The notes under the pieces are model-generated. The model was given only the letters and a program-made list of their open reading frames with translations. It was not told where the DNA came from and did no database searches. Positions 34,050 to 46,159 of a DNA stretch of 64,000 nucleotides are shown piece by piece. Each line of letters opens with the position of its first letter. Positions within the stretch are counted from its first letter, which is position 1. Location: the NCBI RefSeq assembly GCF_963082655.1, contig NC_081553.1, positions 48,403,728-48,467,727 on the forward strand, read 5' to 3'. The DNA is from Stomoxys calcitrans. Lineage: Eukaryota; Arthropoda; Insecta; Diptera; Muscidae. The position numbers and the translations under genes were made by a program.

Positions 34050-34170
34050 GGCAGGTAAGTAATGTTAAGTTAGGTTAGGTTAGATTAGTTTGAAGAGAGA
34101 AGGGTGGCATAGGGCGACCCTTATGGACATACACCTAAGCCAGTAGTCAGCTTGTTGTGCGCTCTACAAA
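34050..34170 (-). mobile_element. 3' tail fragment of a LINE
   Basis: GTTAGGTTAGGTTAGATTAG is a reversed AACCTAACCT-type tail; GGCATAGGGCGACCC and TAGTCAGCTTGTTGTGCGC follow. Only a 3' untranslated piece. Confidence 0.45.
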
Positions 34171-34186
34171 AACAAAAAAATTTAAA

Positions 34187-36165
34187 CAAGTAAAAAGGCA
34201 GGCCGGGCCGAACTTTGGAGACCCACCACCTCGGGTGTATATATTGAGTTGCCCAAAAAGTAATTGCGGATTTTTCATATAGTCGGCGTTGACAAATTTT
34301 TTCACAGCTTGTGACTCTGTAATTGCATTCTTTCTTCTGTCAGTTATCAGCTGTTACTTTTAGCTTGCTTTAGAAAAAAAGTGTAAAAAAAGTATATTTG
34401 ATTAAAGTTCATTCTAAGTTTTATTAAAAATGCATTAACTTTCTTTTAAAAAATCCGCAATTTCTTTTTGGGCAACCCAATATAAGCCCCCACAATCTGG
34501 TGCAAAATTGGATAACTTATGCACCCAAATGGGGCACGGGCATTGAGTGGTCTAATAAAAATAAGTCACTGTTGAATTTTGTATTTCAAATTTCAATAAA
34601 ATCAGGTAATAAATAAAGCTTTTATGAGCCTCAGACCCTTTATCGGCAGATCGGTCTATATGACAGCAATATCTAAACAAAGTCCGGTCTGAACCATATT
34701 TGGGTCCTATGTTGGCAGGCGTAAATCTACCCACTGTAACAAATTTCAGCGAAATCGGTTAAAAAATAAAGCTTTTATGGGCTTCAGACTCTTCATCTGG
34801 AGATCGGTCTATATGGCAGCTATATCTAAATAAAGTCCGATCTGTACCATATTTAGGTCGGGTGTCAGGAGGCTAAAAATAACTCACTATTCCAAATTTT
34901 GCCGAAATCGAATAAAAAATATAGCTTTTATGGCTATCAGACACTTTATCGGGAGATCGGTCTATATGGTAGCTATATCTAAATATAGTCCGATTTGAAT
35001 CATATTTAGATCAGATGTCGAGAGGCTTAAAATAGTCCACTGGTTCAAATTTCAGCGAAATCGGTTAAAAAAATAAAGCTTTTATGGCTATCAGACCCTT
35101 TATCGGGAGATCGGTCTATATGGCAGCTATATCTAAATATAGCCCTATCTGATCTATATTAAAGTGAGATATCGAGAGGCTGAAAATAACCAACTATGTC
35201 AAATTTCAACGAAATCGGGCAATAAATAAAGCTTTTATGGGCTTCAGACCCTTTATCGGGAGATCGGTCTATATGAGAGCTATATCTAAATATTGTGCGA
35301 TCAGAACCATATTTAATTCGGATGCCTCAACCTACTCACTGTTTCAAATTTCATCGAAATCGGGTAATAAATAAAGCATTTATTGGCTTCAGACCCCTTA
35401 TCGGCAGATCGGTCAATATGGCAGCTATATCTAAATATAGTCTGATCTGAATCATATTTAGGTCAAGTGTCAGGAGGCTTAAAATAACTCACTATTCTAA
35501 ATTTCAGCGAAGTTGGATAAAAAATAAAGCTTTTATTGCCTTTAGACCCTTTATCGGGAGATCGGTCTATATCGCAGCTATATCTAAAAATGAACCGATC
35601 TAATCCATATTTAAGTCAGATGTCGGGAGGTTTAATATAACTCACTGTTGCAAATTTCATCGAAATCGGGTAATATATAAAGCTTTTATGGCCTTCAGAC
35701 CCTTTATCGGGAGATCGGTCTATATGGTAGCTACATTGAAATATAGTCCGATCTGCACCATATTTGGGTCAGTTATTGGGATGCCTTAAACTACTCACTG
35801 TTTCAAATTTCAGCAAAATCGGATGAAAAATAAAGATTTTATGGGCCTTAGACCCTTTATCGGCTGATCGGTCTATATAGCAGCTATATCCAAATATGGT
35901 CCAATTTGGCCCCTTCAAAAAATTAACCAGCGTGCAACAAAAAGACGTATCTGTGCCAAATTTCAGCTCAATATCTTAATTTTTGAAGGCTCTAGAGTGA
36001 TTACAACAGACAGACGAACAGAGACACGGACATCGTTAAATCGTCTTAGAATTTTACGACGATCCGAAATATATATATACTTTATAGGGTCGGAAATTGA
36101 TATTTCGATGTGTTGCAAACGAAATATCAATTTCCACCTATCCTACGGTGGTGGGTATAAAAAGT
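34187..36165 (-). mobile_element. DINE-1-like element, complete, third subfamily
   Basis: Left: AACAAGTAAAAAGGC and the degraded palindrome GGCCGGGCCGAAC. Right: the 5' block read backwards (TATATACTTTATAGGGTCGG, then CCTATCCTACGGTGGTGGG). The landmark GCTTTTATGG or close variants stands at 34771, 34924, 35078, 35231, 35376 and 35529 (steps 153, 154, 153, 145, 153). MITE copy 9 is inserted near the left edge. Confidence 0.86.
34244..34480 (+). mobile_element. mariner-type MITE, copy 9
   Basis: Full length, TA at 34242-34243 and 34481-34482, inside the DINE 3' region. Confidence 0.92.
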
Positions 36166-36229
36166 AGCCTCTAAAAAGAAAATTTTAAGTTAAGAGTTCC
36201 GTGCTACTTAGAAAATTCTTAATTGTTTT

Positions 36230-36835
36230 CCATACCACTCCCCTAAGTTGGTTCAAGTCTGGTATTATGTCTCCACCTTAGTACCGCTGTCTGTTAGCCG
36301 CGAAAGACGGACAATGACATTGGAAATGCTCCAATGTCTCAACATCTTCCACACATGCTATCACTTGCCGCAACGATTTTGCATAGGTGAGCTCGTAGTC
36401 CTAAGTGTCCCGTTATGATATCGAAAGCTATATTGACCTCCTTCTTAATTCCTTACAGTAATAGCCTCATCCTCTCACGATCCGGATCACCCCATAGGAT
36501 TTTCACCGTCCTACCTACTGTTTCGCTGTTCCACAGTATTACATGCGCGTTCCCACCCACGCCCTTAACATGGACTGCGTCGACCCGAAAGGCTTCGGGT
36601 TAACCAAGTTTATTAACGGCAGTTCTCTGGCCTTCACTGCCAAATCGTCAGCCCTTTCATTCAACCTTACTCCGTTATGGACCGGCACCCAAACGATGCG
36701 GGGTTGTGTCATGCTCAGAGGAGGCGTTAATCGTCCTCTTACACTGCAAGACTGTTCGTGACCTTATCGGCCTGCTTGTTATTGCCCTCATGGCCATTTT
36801 ACTGTTCATAAAGATTGTCATACTCGACATCCTCG
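36230..36835 (-). mobile_element. LINE-F: RNase H / C-terminal fragment
   Basis: Minus-strand translation gives a stretch reading roughly VWVPVHNGVRLNERADDLAV, the C-terminal RNase H signature of an I/R1-type LINE, and a following CCHC-like tail region. A different family from LINE-A by sequence. Confidence 0.55.
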
Positions 36836-36837
36836 CC

Positions 36838-38720
36838 ATAGGTTAGGTTTAAGTGGCAGTCTGCCTTTAGACTAACTTAGACGTTTTTGTTATTTGCGAT
36901 ACCACAGGAGCAGAAGAACGAAGATGCCTTCTAGTTCCTACCGTTGAACCATCCAGATCGCTTTAAAAAGCCCAATAACTTGCGAATGTTCACATTCGCT
37001 AAATCAGACAGGTTCTCAAAGAAATGAGAACCTAAAGTGGAACTCCTTCTAACTGCTAGTGCGAGACACACACACGCAGAGGTGTTCTATAGTCTCTTCT
37101 ACTTCGATGTCTTTACAGCTTCTGCAAAAGTCGTTGCTGGCAACCCCCAGTCTGTCAGCATGTATTCCGATTAGACAGTGACCTGTCATGACGGACACAA
37201 TGACTGAAACGTCTGTTCCATGCAGTGGCAACAAAGCAGTAGACCTCCACATAGTTTTGTAATGCTCACAGTCCCCTATTTGTGGCCATCTATCATTCGT
37301 TGTCCTTTGGGCCTGGTCCTGAAAACTTAGATTAAATGTCACTAGAGGCATACCCACAGATTTCAGTATCCCTGAAATGTGTACTGTAGTTCCTAGTCTC
37401 GTAAGTTCGTCCGCTTTACAATTCCTTGGGATATCCCTGTGGCCCGGCACCCAGGACAGGTGAGTTTTGAACTGTTTAGCCATCTCATTGATAGATATGC
37501 CACAGTCGAGGGCAGTTTTTGTGTTCAGAAATATGTTCTCCAGGGATTTAATGGTTGCCTGGCTGTAAGAGAAGATATTTATGCCAATCATCGTAATGAC
37601 TTTAAATCTTAGTCATTCCACCACTTCCTTAATTGCAAGGATCTCCGTTTGATACACACTGCAGTGGTCGGTATGACCTGTTCTAGATCTCTAAAATACA
37701 CCCCAAAGCCCACCTGGTCGTTTAGTTTGGAATTATCCGTATAGAATTCTATGTAACTTCTGTTACCAGGGATATCGTAGTTCCAATCGGTTCTATCAGA
37801 AATAGGGGCACAGTAATTTTTATCTAAAAGCGACTCAGGTAGGGTGTAATCCACACATCCTGGAACATCGGATATTGTATCAAGGATAACACAGTGTATG
37901 TAGCCGCCACATGACCAATGAGAAAGCTCTCTTAACCTCACGGCAGTGGTCGCTGCAATTTTGGCAGCCACAATGTCCAGAGGCATTAGATGAAGCATTA
38001 AATTCAGTGCATCAGATGGTGTCGTCCTCAATGCGGCTGTGATGCACAAACAAGCTATCTTCCGGTTAAGTATTGAGCAGTAGGTGGATTTTTGAAGCGC
38101 CGTTCACCAGACCACAACACCATATAGGATTATAGGCCAGACAACTGCAGTATGTACCCAATGCATGACAAGCGATCTAAACCCCCAACTTTTGCCAATG
38201 GCTCTCTTGCAGGTGTATAGGGCAAGAGTTGCCTTTCTTGCCCTTTCCAAAATGTTGGATTTGAAGTTAAATTTCCTGTCCAGCAAAACACCCATATATA
38301 TTGCGCTTTCCGTAAATGGATCGTTCTCTCCATCCAAGGAGACAGGTTCCACTGTAGGCAACTTCTCCTGCTGAAAAAAACCACTTCTGTCTTGAGCGTA
38401 TTTATACCCAGACACATGGTAGCCTACTTTGCTGTTGCACGAAGAGCTTCCTGAAGTATATCTCTTAGAGTGCTGGGAAACTTTCCACTAACCGTAATTA
38501 CCACGTCATCAGCATACGCTACCACTTTTATGTCTTTTTCTTCCAGAGAAAATAATATATTGTTAATGGCTTATCCAAAGTAGCGGAGACAGTACACCTC
38601 CTTGAGGAGTTCCTCTGCTGACCCATCTTTTTAGATCCACAGATCCCAAGTCTGCCGTAATGCATCTTTTAGTAAATAAATTATTAATTAACTTTCTCAC
38701 GGTAGAGTTGATGCCTAGAA
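36838..38720 (-). mobile_element. LINE-A copy 3: RT (YADD), RNase H and CCHC tail
   Basis: The most informative LINE-A copy. On the minus strand, right to left: RT catalytic box YADD (codons complementary to 38505-38516), INTLKTEVVFFSRRS, the RT end (GYILQLSGL / HWVHTAVVWPIILYGVVVW), RNase H (SYIEFYTDNSKLNDQVGFG about 37740; LSWVPGHRDIPRNCKADEL about 37430) and the tail FCRSCKDIEVEETIEHLC. Frames are broken, including a damaged metal-binding tail. The 3' untranslated part has the uninterrupted CTTCTAGTTCC site that MITE copies 1 and 3 occupy elsewhere. Confidence 0.85.
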
Positions 38721-38907
38721 GCTCCTAGTCCTTCATGATTGACGTCGGTTTACGTACCACACAACTTCACGCAGATCTCCACCTGCAGGACCGTTTTATG
38801 GTCCGACAGATCTTAGTCCCTGGGTTCTCAATATACGCCCCAGGCCCACTCTGTCCTCTAGCTTTGATCCATCCGTGTAACATGATCTTCCAGACGGCAA
38901 TACTAGG
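38721..38907 (-). mobile_element. RNase H fragment of another LINE
   Basis: The minus frame reads LPSGRSCYTDGSKLEDRVGL, an RNase H start. It abuts LINE-A copy 3 and is cut off by the DINE at 38908. Confidence 0.65.
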
Positions 38908-39812
38908 GTTCCGTCAGATCGGTTTATATGGCAGCTATACCAGGTTATGAACCGATTTGAACCATACTTAGCACAGTTGTTGGTAGTAATACCTAAACAC
39001 CACATGTAAAATTACAGCCAAAGCGGATAAAAATTGTGCCCTCTAGCGGCTCAAGAACTCAAGATCCAATATCAGTTTATATAGCAGCTATACCAGGTTA
39101 TGAACCGATTTGCGCCATATTTAGCACAGTTGGAAGTAATATCAAAGCACCTCATGCAAAATTTCAGCCAAATCGGATGAGAACTGCGCCCTCTAGCGGC
39201 TCAAGAAGTCAAGACACCAGATCAGTTTATATGGCAGCTATATCAGGTTATGAACCGATTTGAACCATACTAAGCACAGTTGTTGGAAGTGATACCAAAA
39301 CATCACATGCAAAATTTCAGCCAAATCGGATGAAAACTGCGCCCTCTAGAGGCTCAAGAATTCAAGATCCCAAATCGGTTTATATGGCAGCTATATCAGG
39401 TTATGAACCGATTTGAACCATACTTAGCACAGTTGTTGGAAGCGATACCTAAGCACCTCATGCAAAATTTCAGCCAAATCGGATGAGAACTGCGCCCTCT
39501 AGAGGCTCAAATAGTCAAGACCCAAGATCGGTTTATATGGCAGCTATATCAAAACATGGACCGATTTGGCCCATTTACAATGCCAACCGACCTACACTAA
39601 TAAAAAGCATTTCTGCAAAATTTCAAGCGGCGAAAGCGGCTTAGCGTTCTTTCGACAGACAAACGGACGGACGGACATGGCTAGATCGACTTAAAATGAC
39701 GATCAAGAATATATATATACTTTATAGGATCTTAGACGCCTATTTCGAGGTGTTACAAACAGAATGACGAAATTTGTATTCCCCCATCCTGTGGTGGAGA
39801 GTACAGAAATGT
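38908..39812 (-). mobile_element. DINE-1-like element, first subfamily, 3' end missing
   Basis: Starts abruptly at CAGATCGGTTTATATGGCAG. Units show GCCCTCTAG at 39188, 39341 and 39494 (153 apart). The right edge is the 5' block read backwards, ending CCCCATCCTGTGGTGGAGAG. Confidence 0.83.
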
Positions 39813-40955
39813 TTGCATTTACTCGTCATATAAGTACCAATCGTCATATAACGCAAATGAGAATTCTGTTTAGTGTTGTGGAAGTTGCCTATTCAAAATT
39901 AAACATCGAATAACATAATCCAATACAACTCCTAAACCCATCAGGCGAACAGTTAGAAAAGTTAAGGTGGTTAATAAACAAACAAATTCTGGACGAGTGT
40001 AACGCAATGGGTTGCATAAAAATCGTCGCGAAAAGTTGCTTAGACTTCCGCCCAATGGATTGCCCAATAATAACCGAGAAGAGTGTATCACGAGTCATAC
40101 GGAAGATTATAACGCAATGGGTTGAAAGAGAATCATCGCGAAGTATTACTAAAACTTCCGCACACTCAATGGATTGTTCAATGATATCGTAGAAGAGTGT
40201 TTCGTGGCTAATACGGAAGGAAAATTTCGTTAAAATCTTCCAGAAGTTTGTTTAACTCATCACGAAGACGAACACTCTTCCAAATCTATGAAAAATGTTT
40301 GTAGGGCAACTACACATAGTGCGTATGGCTTTGTGTATGGGCGATTGTGTATGTGTTTGCCTGCCTATTCAAAGTGTGTGCGTACACTTGCATAATGCAA
40401 CTTGTTCAAACTTTGTTAACCATCTCCACCTCCCCTTTCCCTCTTGAACACCTTGGGAAAGGGACATGTTGTGAAGGCGAAGACACGGCAACGATGATTG
40501 TAGTGGCAAAGATGTTCAACTTAAACTCTTGTCAAAGTTGCTTTGGTAACCTGTTTTATGTTGAACGAAAGCAACGAGTGACATACGGAAGTAATCCTCA
40601 GGTTGGAAACATTTTTAGAATAAAACTTAAGAAATAAAAACCAAAATTTAAATAAGACACTATTCAACACAATTGAAAATTTACCCAAAAAATTGTCCAT
40701 TAGGAACAAGCGGGGAAACTACTCCCCTATTAAGCGAAGATCTCCGTTTTAAATAAAACGGGACATTTGTTGTCTTTCACTTAAGACTCATTTGTTTATG
40801 CTAATGCAAAGCCTTATTACCACAACCATACCGCAATGGCATCTCACCAATAAGCAACGGAAATGGAATCGGATACACTTGAATCCATGTTACACTGCTC
40901 TTTAAATCCGGATTTAATGGCTCGATCATCTGTTTTCCATTTTTAAAAATCAGCT
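39813..40955. other. Unique DNA containing an unassigned tandem dimer
   Basis: Holds the 110 bp dimer described separately. A 96-codon plus frame at 40347-40637 has no recognised domain. AT-rich and intron-like elsewhere. Confidence 0.45.
40000..40219. repeat. Diverged tandem dimer, 110 bp unit
   Basis: TAACGCAATGGGTTG starts at 40000 and again at 40110; both units continue through ATCGTCGCGA/ATCATCGCGA, ACTTCCGC, CAATGGATTG and AGAAGAGTGT to ATACGGAAG. No third unit and no similarity to other repeats here. Confidence 0.75.
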
Positions 40956-41904
40956 GACGAAAGCCTTTAATATGGATTTAATGACCAGCGTAATCGAGGT
41001 TCTAGATCACTTCACGTTGTTTAACTGCTATCTCACCCCAAGTGGCAGTATCCACGCCTTCGAGGCAAAACTTGATGAGATCAAAGACACAGTGGGAGGA
41101 TTAAACGGGCTTCACATAGTAGCTGGAGATTTTAAGTCTCTAGCGGTAGAATGGGGCATGCCAGCGACCAACTCAAGAGGAAGACAAGTTCTAGACATGC
41201 CCGCAAGAACTGGTTTACTCGTTGTGAACATTGGAAACGTGCCTACCTTAAGGCGACTCGGGTGCGACGGTACTATACCGGACATCACCCTTGCTTCCGA
41301 GGAAATCGTTGGAGAGATAACAGAGTGGAGTGTACTAGAAATTTACACAGTAAGTAAACTACGATAGAGAAACTAAGGAGTGCAGCCTGTAGCCTTCAGA
41401 GCAGAAAAGCCACCGGTCCCGACGGAATACCAGCCGGGGTCATCAGGTAGATAGCCGAAAACAGGATGGAATTCTTCTGAAAATCTTTAACTGATGTATA
41501 TTGGAAAGTATATTTCGGGAGGTATGGAAAAGACAAAAGCTGATGCTTATAAGCAAGGGCAAAGATGATCTAACATCCCCATCATCCCCATCCTCATACA
41601 GACCACTATGTTTGCTGGATACTGCCGGCAAGCTACAGTCTTCACAGCAAGAACTAAGGGCTGGCTGGACTCCCACTTGCGAAGCAGAAGATGGAGTTGT
41701 GGATATGCGCATAGGCCACAATACTGGTGAAGACCAAGATATCGGCCAAATACCTATAGATCCGACTAGATACAAAACTGTTATATTCAGACAAATTCGG
41801 TATGTGACAAAAAAGTCCGCGAGGGTCAGTCAGTCCACTGATGGCAAACATAGGTATGCATCTCCCAAGCAGGCGTAGACCCTTTATGGAGACATGCAAT
41901 AGCA

Positions 41905-42197
41905 TCCTCCTCCAAATTCCAAATTTTGCCCATGAACATTCCACTAAAAAACAAAGGCAAACTTCTCACATAGTGCAGTCCGATTCAAGGGCCTCCCTTT
42001 TATAGCCGAGTCCGAACGGCGTGCCGCTGTGCGACACCTCTTTGCAGAGAAGTTTTACATGGCATAACACCTCACAAATGTTGCCAGCATTTGTGAGGTG
42101 TGAGGTGAAAATTTTTTCTGATGGTCTCGCCAGAAATAGAACCCAGGCGTTCAGCGTCATAGGCGGACATGTTAACCTCTGCGTTACTGTGGCCTCC
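41905..42197 (-). mobile_element. tRNA-derived SINE, copy 2
   Basis: Minus strand: head GGCCACAGTAACGCAGAGG with AACATGTCCGCC, TATGACGCTGAACGCCTGGG and a damaged B box (GGGTTCTATTTC), then the body and the CTTGAATCGGACTGCAC 3' part. An extra GTGAGGTGTGAGGTG is inserted in the middle. Confidence 0.8.
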
Positions 42198-42426
42198 AAG
42201 CACCACCCTCTATGGGAGTGAAATTTGAGGCCAGACACTGCAAACAGCATGCCGAGCGAAATCCCTGCTCTCGGTTGGGAGGACGGCGGCTCTTAGGATC
42301 ATATCATCCAACCGGACATTGAAGGAGCCCGCAACTCTTGTTATGGTTCCGATAGACCTCCAGGCCATGGAGCGAACCAGACTCTACCCCGCGATGTGCA
42401 ACACCCAGAGAGGACAGGGTGAGATT

Positions 42427-42462
42427 CAAACGGATCATATATATCCATATATGATCCGTTTG
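42427..42462. repeat. Perfect 15 bp inverted repeat, 6-base loop
   Basis: Left arm CAAACGGATCATATA, loop TATCCA, right arm the exact inverse. Lies in LINE-E remains. Confidence 0.9.
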
Positions 42463-42540
42463 TCTAGACTAGGAGACTATCGAGAGATGGCAACAAAGGT
42501 GGACAAATGAGAATCGGGCTTGTTGATACCCCCACAAAAA

Positions 42541-44225
42541 CGCCCAAAATGGGCACATTAGCCAATCACGGATATATAGGACTCGGTTTGTTTGTTCCGT
42601 ATAGACTGAAAAACGGCAGAATGGATTTTCTCTAAATTTTCGCATATTTTGTAAGTTGGTCTGGAAGCAAACTTAGACTATATAATATTTCGGTATCGGA
42701 AGGTGATCCCCCTTATGTTAAAAACACAACCCAAAATCAAAAGTCCACCGATCGGGACAATATAGCTATCAAATGAAAGGTATTGGAGAGTAGAATACGA
42801 ATATGGAATTAAAATTTGAGTGTAAGTGCCCATCGGGCCGCCCCCACCCCAAAACTCCCCCAAACAGACATATTGGACGTTCATTTCAATATGGGGCTCA
42901 AATGAAAGGTATTCGGGAGTAGATTTCGAATCTGGCATACAAAACCAGATCGAAGTATAGGGTGTTACGTCACCCCTTAAAAACGCCATTAGACTCATTA
43001 TGACTGTATGATACTTGGTTGAACCGATTTTCTTAAAATTTTCATAAATTGTGTACGTTTGTCTGGAAGGGAGCATAGGCTATATAATTTTTAGATATCG
43101 AGTGGAGGCGGACCCTCCCCCTTACCCCAAAAACGCCACCCATATCCGAAAGTGGACCGATGGGCACAATAAGGTATTGGAGGTATTGAAAGGTATTGGA
43201 GACCGGAAAACGAATATGGTATTAAAATTTAGGTCCTAGTACCCAGCGGACATCCCAACCCCAAAACACCTTTAAACAGATATATTCGAAGTTCATGTCA
43301 ATATGGGACTGAAATGAAAAGTATTAGGCAGTAGATTACAAATATGACATAAAAAAATTAGTTCTAAATAATAGGAGGTCGCCCACCCCCAAATACCGCC
43401 AAATGGGCATATAAGCCGACCATGGCTATATGAGATTCAACTGAAAGATATTTGGGAGTAGATTACAAATATGTCATTCAAATTTGCATTCAAGTCTAGG
43501 TGGCGCCTTTTCTCCTAAAGATACGTCAAATGCGTTATTGGTCATAATATGGTACTCAAATGAAAGGTATTTGAGCGCAGAAAACGAATTTTATATCCAA
43601 TTTTGGAGCCAAGTGTTTTGGGGTGCGCCCTAAAGCCCCCCTAAACTTAACTGAACTTCATTTCCGTTAAGAATAACGAACGAATTTGATATCAATTTTC
43701 AGTGCAAAGCGGCCATCGGCCGCCCCAATCCCAAAACATCCTCCAAACGGTTCATTTTACCTGCCATGGCAATATGGGGCTCAAAATAAAGGAATTTGGA
43801 AGTGCAGCACGAATTTGATATCCATATTTGAGTCGAAATGTCTGAGGTGCCATCCCTCCTCTATTGAGAACATTACCCTAAGGAAGAACATTGCCACCAG
43901 GAACCAAGATGGGGCAAATTCTCACACATCAATGAGTGTTTTCAGATCTAAGTTTAAACTCAATGATAAGGGACCTTTTTTATAGCCGAGTCCGAACGGC
44001 GTCCCGCAGTGCGACACCTCTTTGGGGAAAATTCTTTAAATGACCATGCATGGCATTGTATCTCGCAAATGTCGCCAACATTAAGAGGGGACTAACACCA
44101 CTGTGTCCGATGTTCTGACCAGGATTCGAACACGTTCAGCGTCATAGGCTACAATGGCACGAATTCGATATACGCATGCAGGGCTAAGTGTTCACACCCT
44201 AAATAGATATTAGAGAGTTAAAGAA
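42541..44225 (-). mobile_element. 130 bp-unit element with embedded SINE (composite)
   Basis: Units with CAATATGGGGCTCAAATGAA recur near 42760, 42890, 43302, 43429, 43546 and 43774 (mostly 117-144 apart, some lost). It contains SINE copy 3. The right half (about 43280-44225) matches 62065-63560 in inverted orientation, including both SINE junctions. Confidence 0.68.
43866..44152 (-). mobile_element. tRNA-derived SINE, copy 3, damaged head
   Basis: Minus strand: TATGACGCTGAACGTG then GTTCGAATCCTGG (B box), the body, GCCGTTCGGACTCGGC and the tail TTGGTTCCTGGTGGCAATG. The A box part is replaced by GCCATTGTAGCC, as in copy 5. Confidence 0.75.
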
Positions 44226-44541
44226 GGCGCAGCGGAGCGGGCCCAGTTTGGCTAGTACCTTAATAAACTTCAGTGAAAATTTCTTCAAAATTTCTCACGG
44301 TATTTCATTCCGATTTTAGCCACTTGATTAGCACTTCAGCGTGGATTTCGTTGAATTCGAATCTTCACTCCCCGAAACTAATCGCCGTGGTGTTTGGCAA
44401 CGCTACCTATATCATTGTAGCGATTAATGGTGCGATATTTTTGAGGTGTTTGAGTTCGCCTGCAACAGCCGGTTGTGATTTTCGTGAGAAATATCTCACT
44501 ATTACTCATGAAATCCGTTTCGAATAAGTTTTTTGAATATA

Positions 44542-44750
44542 TTGGGTTGCCCAAAAAGTAATTGCGGATTTTTCATATAGTTGGCGTTGACAAATTTTTT
44601 CACAGCTTGTGACTCTGTAATTGCATTCTTTCTTCTATCAGTTATCAGCTGTTACTTTTGCTTATATTTGATTAAATTTCATTCTAAGTTTTATTAAAAA
44701 TGCATTTACTTTCTTTTAAAAAATCCGCAATTACTTTTTGGGCAATCCAA
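44542..44750 (+). mobile_element. mariner-type MITE, copy 10, internal deletion
   Basis: Both ends and TA (44540-44541, 44751-44752) are present, but about 28 bases in the middle are lost (TTACTTTTGCTTATATTTG). It lies ~315 bp upstream of the first DUF1091 gene and is absent from the duplicate. Confidence 0.9.
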
Positions 44751-45065
44751 TAAAAGCAAATGCATTTGGTGGATTATAAAACGTATAATGAGCTGTCAAT
44801 AAAACCAAAATCATGTAGCTGTTATCATGTCTATTTTGACAGACATATCAGTGTGAGCTTGGTAATACTTCGTAACAGCTACCCTTTGCATATGGCATTT
44901 TGAATCTAAATATAATTTGGTTAATTTAATTTGTGTATTTATTTTTAGATAAACTCTCTTCCATTAAAATTCAATAAACTAAATGACATATTGTTTAAAA
45001 ATAATAGCCTAAAATTTTGTGATGTGATAAATACGCATTATTTCGCTTATGACTTCTGACCAACT

Positions 45066-45746
45066 ATGTTGACGCGTATAAGCATAGTTTTAATAACACT
45101 CGGCTGTATGCAGATATCACAGGCAAGTTTTGATAAATTTTCATTGATACAACTCTTCTATCCATTTATATTTTGATGCAGTCTGCAAAACGTGCCGTCG
45201 GCTTGAAACTCTACAACTTTACATGTACACCATATTCAAATTTGATCGTTGATTATGCTTGTACTCTTAAAAAATGGAGCAACACCGAATACGCATACAG
45301 TACTATGTTCAAGTTGAGACACCAATTGTCAAAAAATGCTGAAGTGGAAATTTTGCTAGATGCAAAGCCTTCTACGGGAAAAAATCTTATGAAATTGATA
45401 AGAATAAGAATAAGCATATGCGAAGCATTGAATCAGATGTTCTCTAATCCCATATTGAAGACGCTTATGATTGAATTGTTCCGCACCACTAACTTGCCTT
45501 ATGCATGTCCCATAAATGGGGTAGGTGTAATCCTTTTCTTGAAAATACTTTCATATATACTTACACACTGGCTTATGAATTTCTTTACAGAACTACATGT
45601 ATAACGCAACCGATTGTATAATAAGCGATGATTTGGTACCTTCTTACTTAGTAAACCTGCAGTTTAACTTTACCGTTAATTTCTTGGAGAACCGACGACG
45701 TTTTGTCGAACTACTCATTCGGGGAGCTACAGTACGTAAGAAGTAA
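45066..45746 (+). CDS. Small secreted DUF1091-type protein, paralog A (3 exons)
   Basis: Exons 45066-45122, 45182-45520 and 45591-45746 give 183 residues. Exon 1 is a signal peptide (MLTRISIVLITLGCMQISQ). Exon 2 opens SAKRAVGLKLYNFTCTPYSN and ends LPYACPING; exon 3 is NYMYNATDCIISDDLVPSYL to ATVRKK. Family marks: KLYNFTC, YACTLK, ICEAL, LFRTTNLPYACPI, C-terminal hydrophobic FNFTVNF and LLIRGATVR; five Cys in the mature part. Intron 2 is GT-AG, 70 bases. Intron 1 (59 bases) would be GC-AG, with the ideal GC donor CAG|GCAAGT and acceptor GATGCAG. Without that splice the ATG frame hits a stop in TTTTGA. DUF1091 proteins are insect-specific and largely uncharacterised; a lipid-binding or chemosensory role is only a guess. 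A weak polyA signal, ATTAAA, is at 45809. Confidence 0.83.
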
Positions 45747-46157
45747 ATTCAGTAACGTTAACTAAGTAAAATGTGATTAGATGCAACCAGTGCGGTGTGA
45801 ATGGAGTTATTAAAAATGCAGACCCTAAGATTTTTGTTTCTAATGGAAAGTTTTATTGTATGTGTTTAGATGTCAAATGATATTTAGGTTGCGAAAGAAA
45901 TTTTTCTCTATGCTTTGGTTAAATTTTTTACTACTTTTCATTTTGATCTCATTTTGATCTATCTATCTTTTTTAAATCTTAAAAAGTATGTTCTTTAACC
46001 AGTAAAAGTAGCAGCTGCATTTTCCTGCCTAAACAAAAGTTATTATTTTAATTTAGAGTTATTCTTATGGGCTGTATTAATTGCTGATCAATAAAACAAA
46101 GTTATTTCATTGTAGCATTCTCAACGTTGGCTTTATTCCAACCTCATCAGTAGATAT
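45747..46157. other. 3' flank of paralog A
   Basis: AT-rich. A candidate ATTAAA polyA signal is at 45809-45814 and an AATAAA at about 46090 (TCAATAAAACAAAG). No other feature. Confidence 0.4.
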
Positions 46158-46159
46158 TA

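Larger units (their letters stand above)
40956..42540 (+). mobile_element. LINE-E: endonuclease end and RT fragments (R1/LOA-like)
   Basis: 40972-41367 translates to an APE-type endonuclease C-terminal half: LHIVAGDFKSLAVEWGMPAT, LLVVNIGNVPTLRR, then DGTIPDITLASE. In the usual motif GDFNAW the Asn is Lys here, so a catalytic residue is lost. RT motifs follow: SRKATGPDGIPAGVI (about 41400) and SSYRPLCLLDTAGKL (about 41590). A C-terminal piece (VPIDLQAMERTRLY) follows a SINE insertion. Frames are broken. Confidence 0.78.
44490..45757. repeat. Left copy of a ~1.1 kb gene duplication
   Basis: Matches about 52225-53288 from CACTATTACTCATGAAATCC through AAAACCAAAATCATGTAGCT, the whole gene and TAAATTCA after the stop. 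Only this copy carries a MITE upstream. Similarity ends abruptly after the stop codon. Confidence 0.85.

Noticed and set aside
45066..45176. Paralog A as a frameshifted pseudogene
   Set aside because: The single-base loss falls inside a plausible GC-AG intron, and all exon frames are intact; an expressed gene is the simpler reading, though it needs transcript proof.
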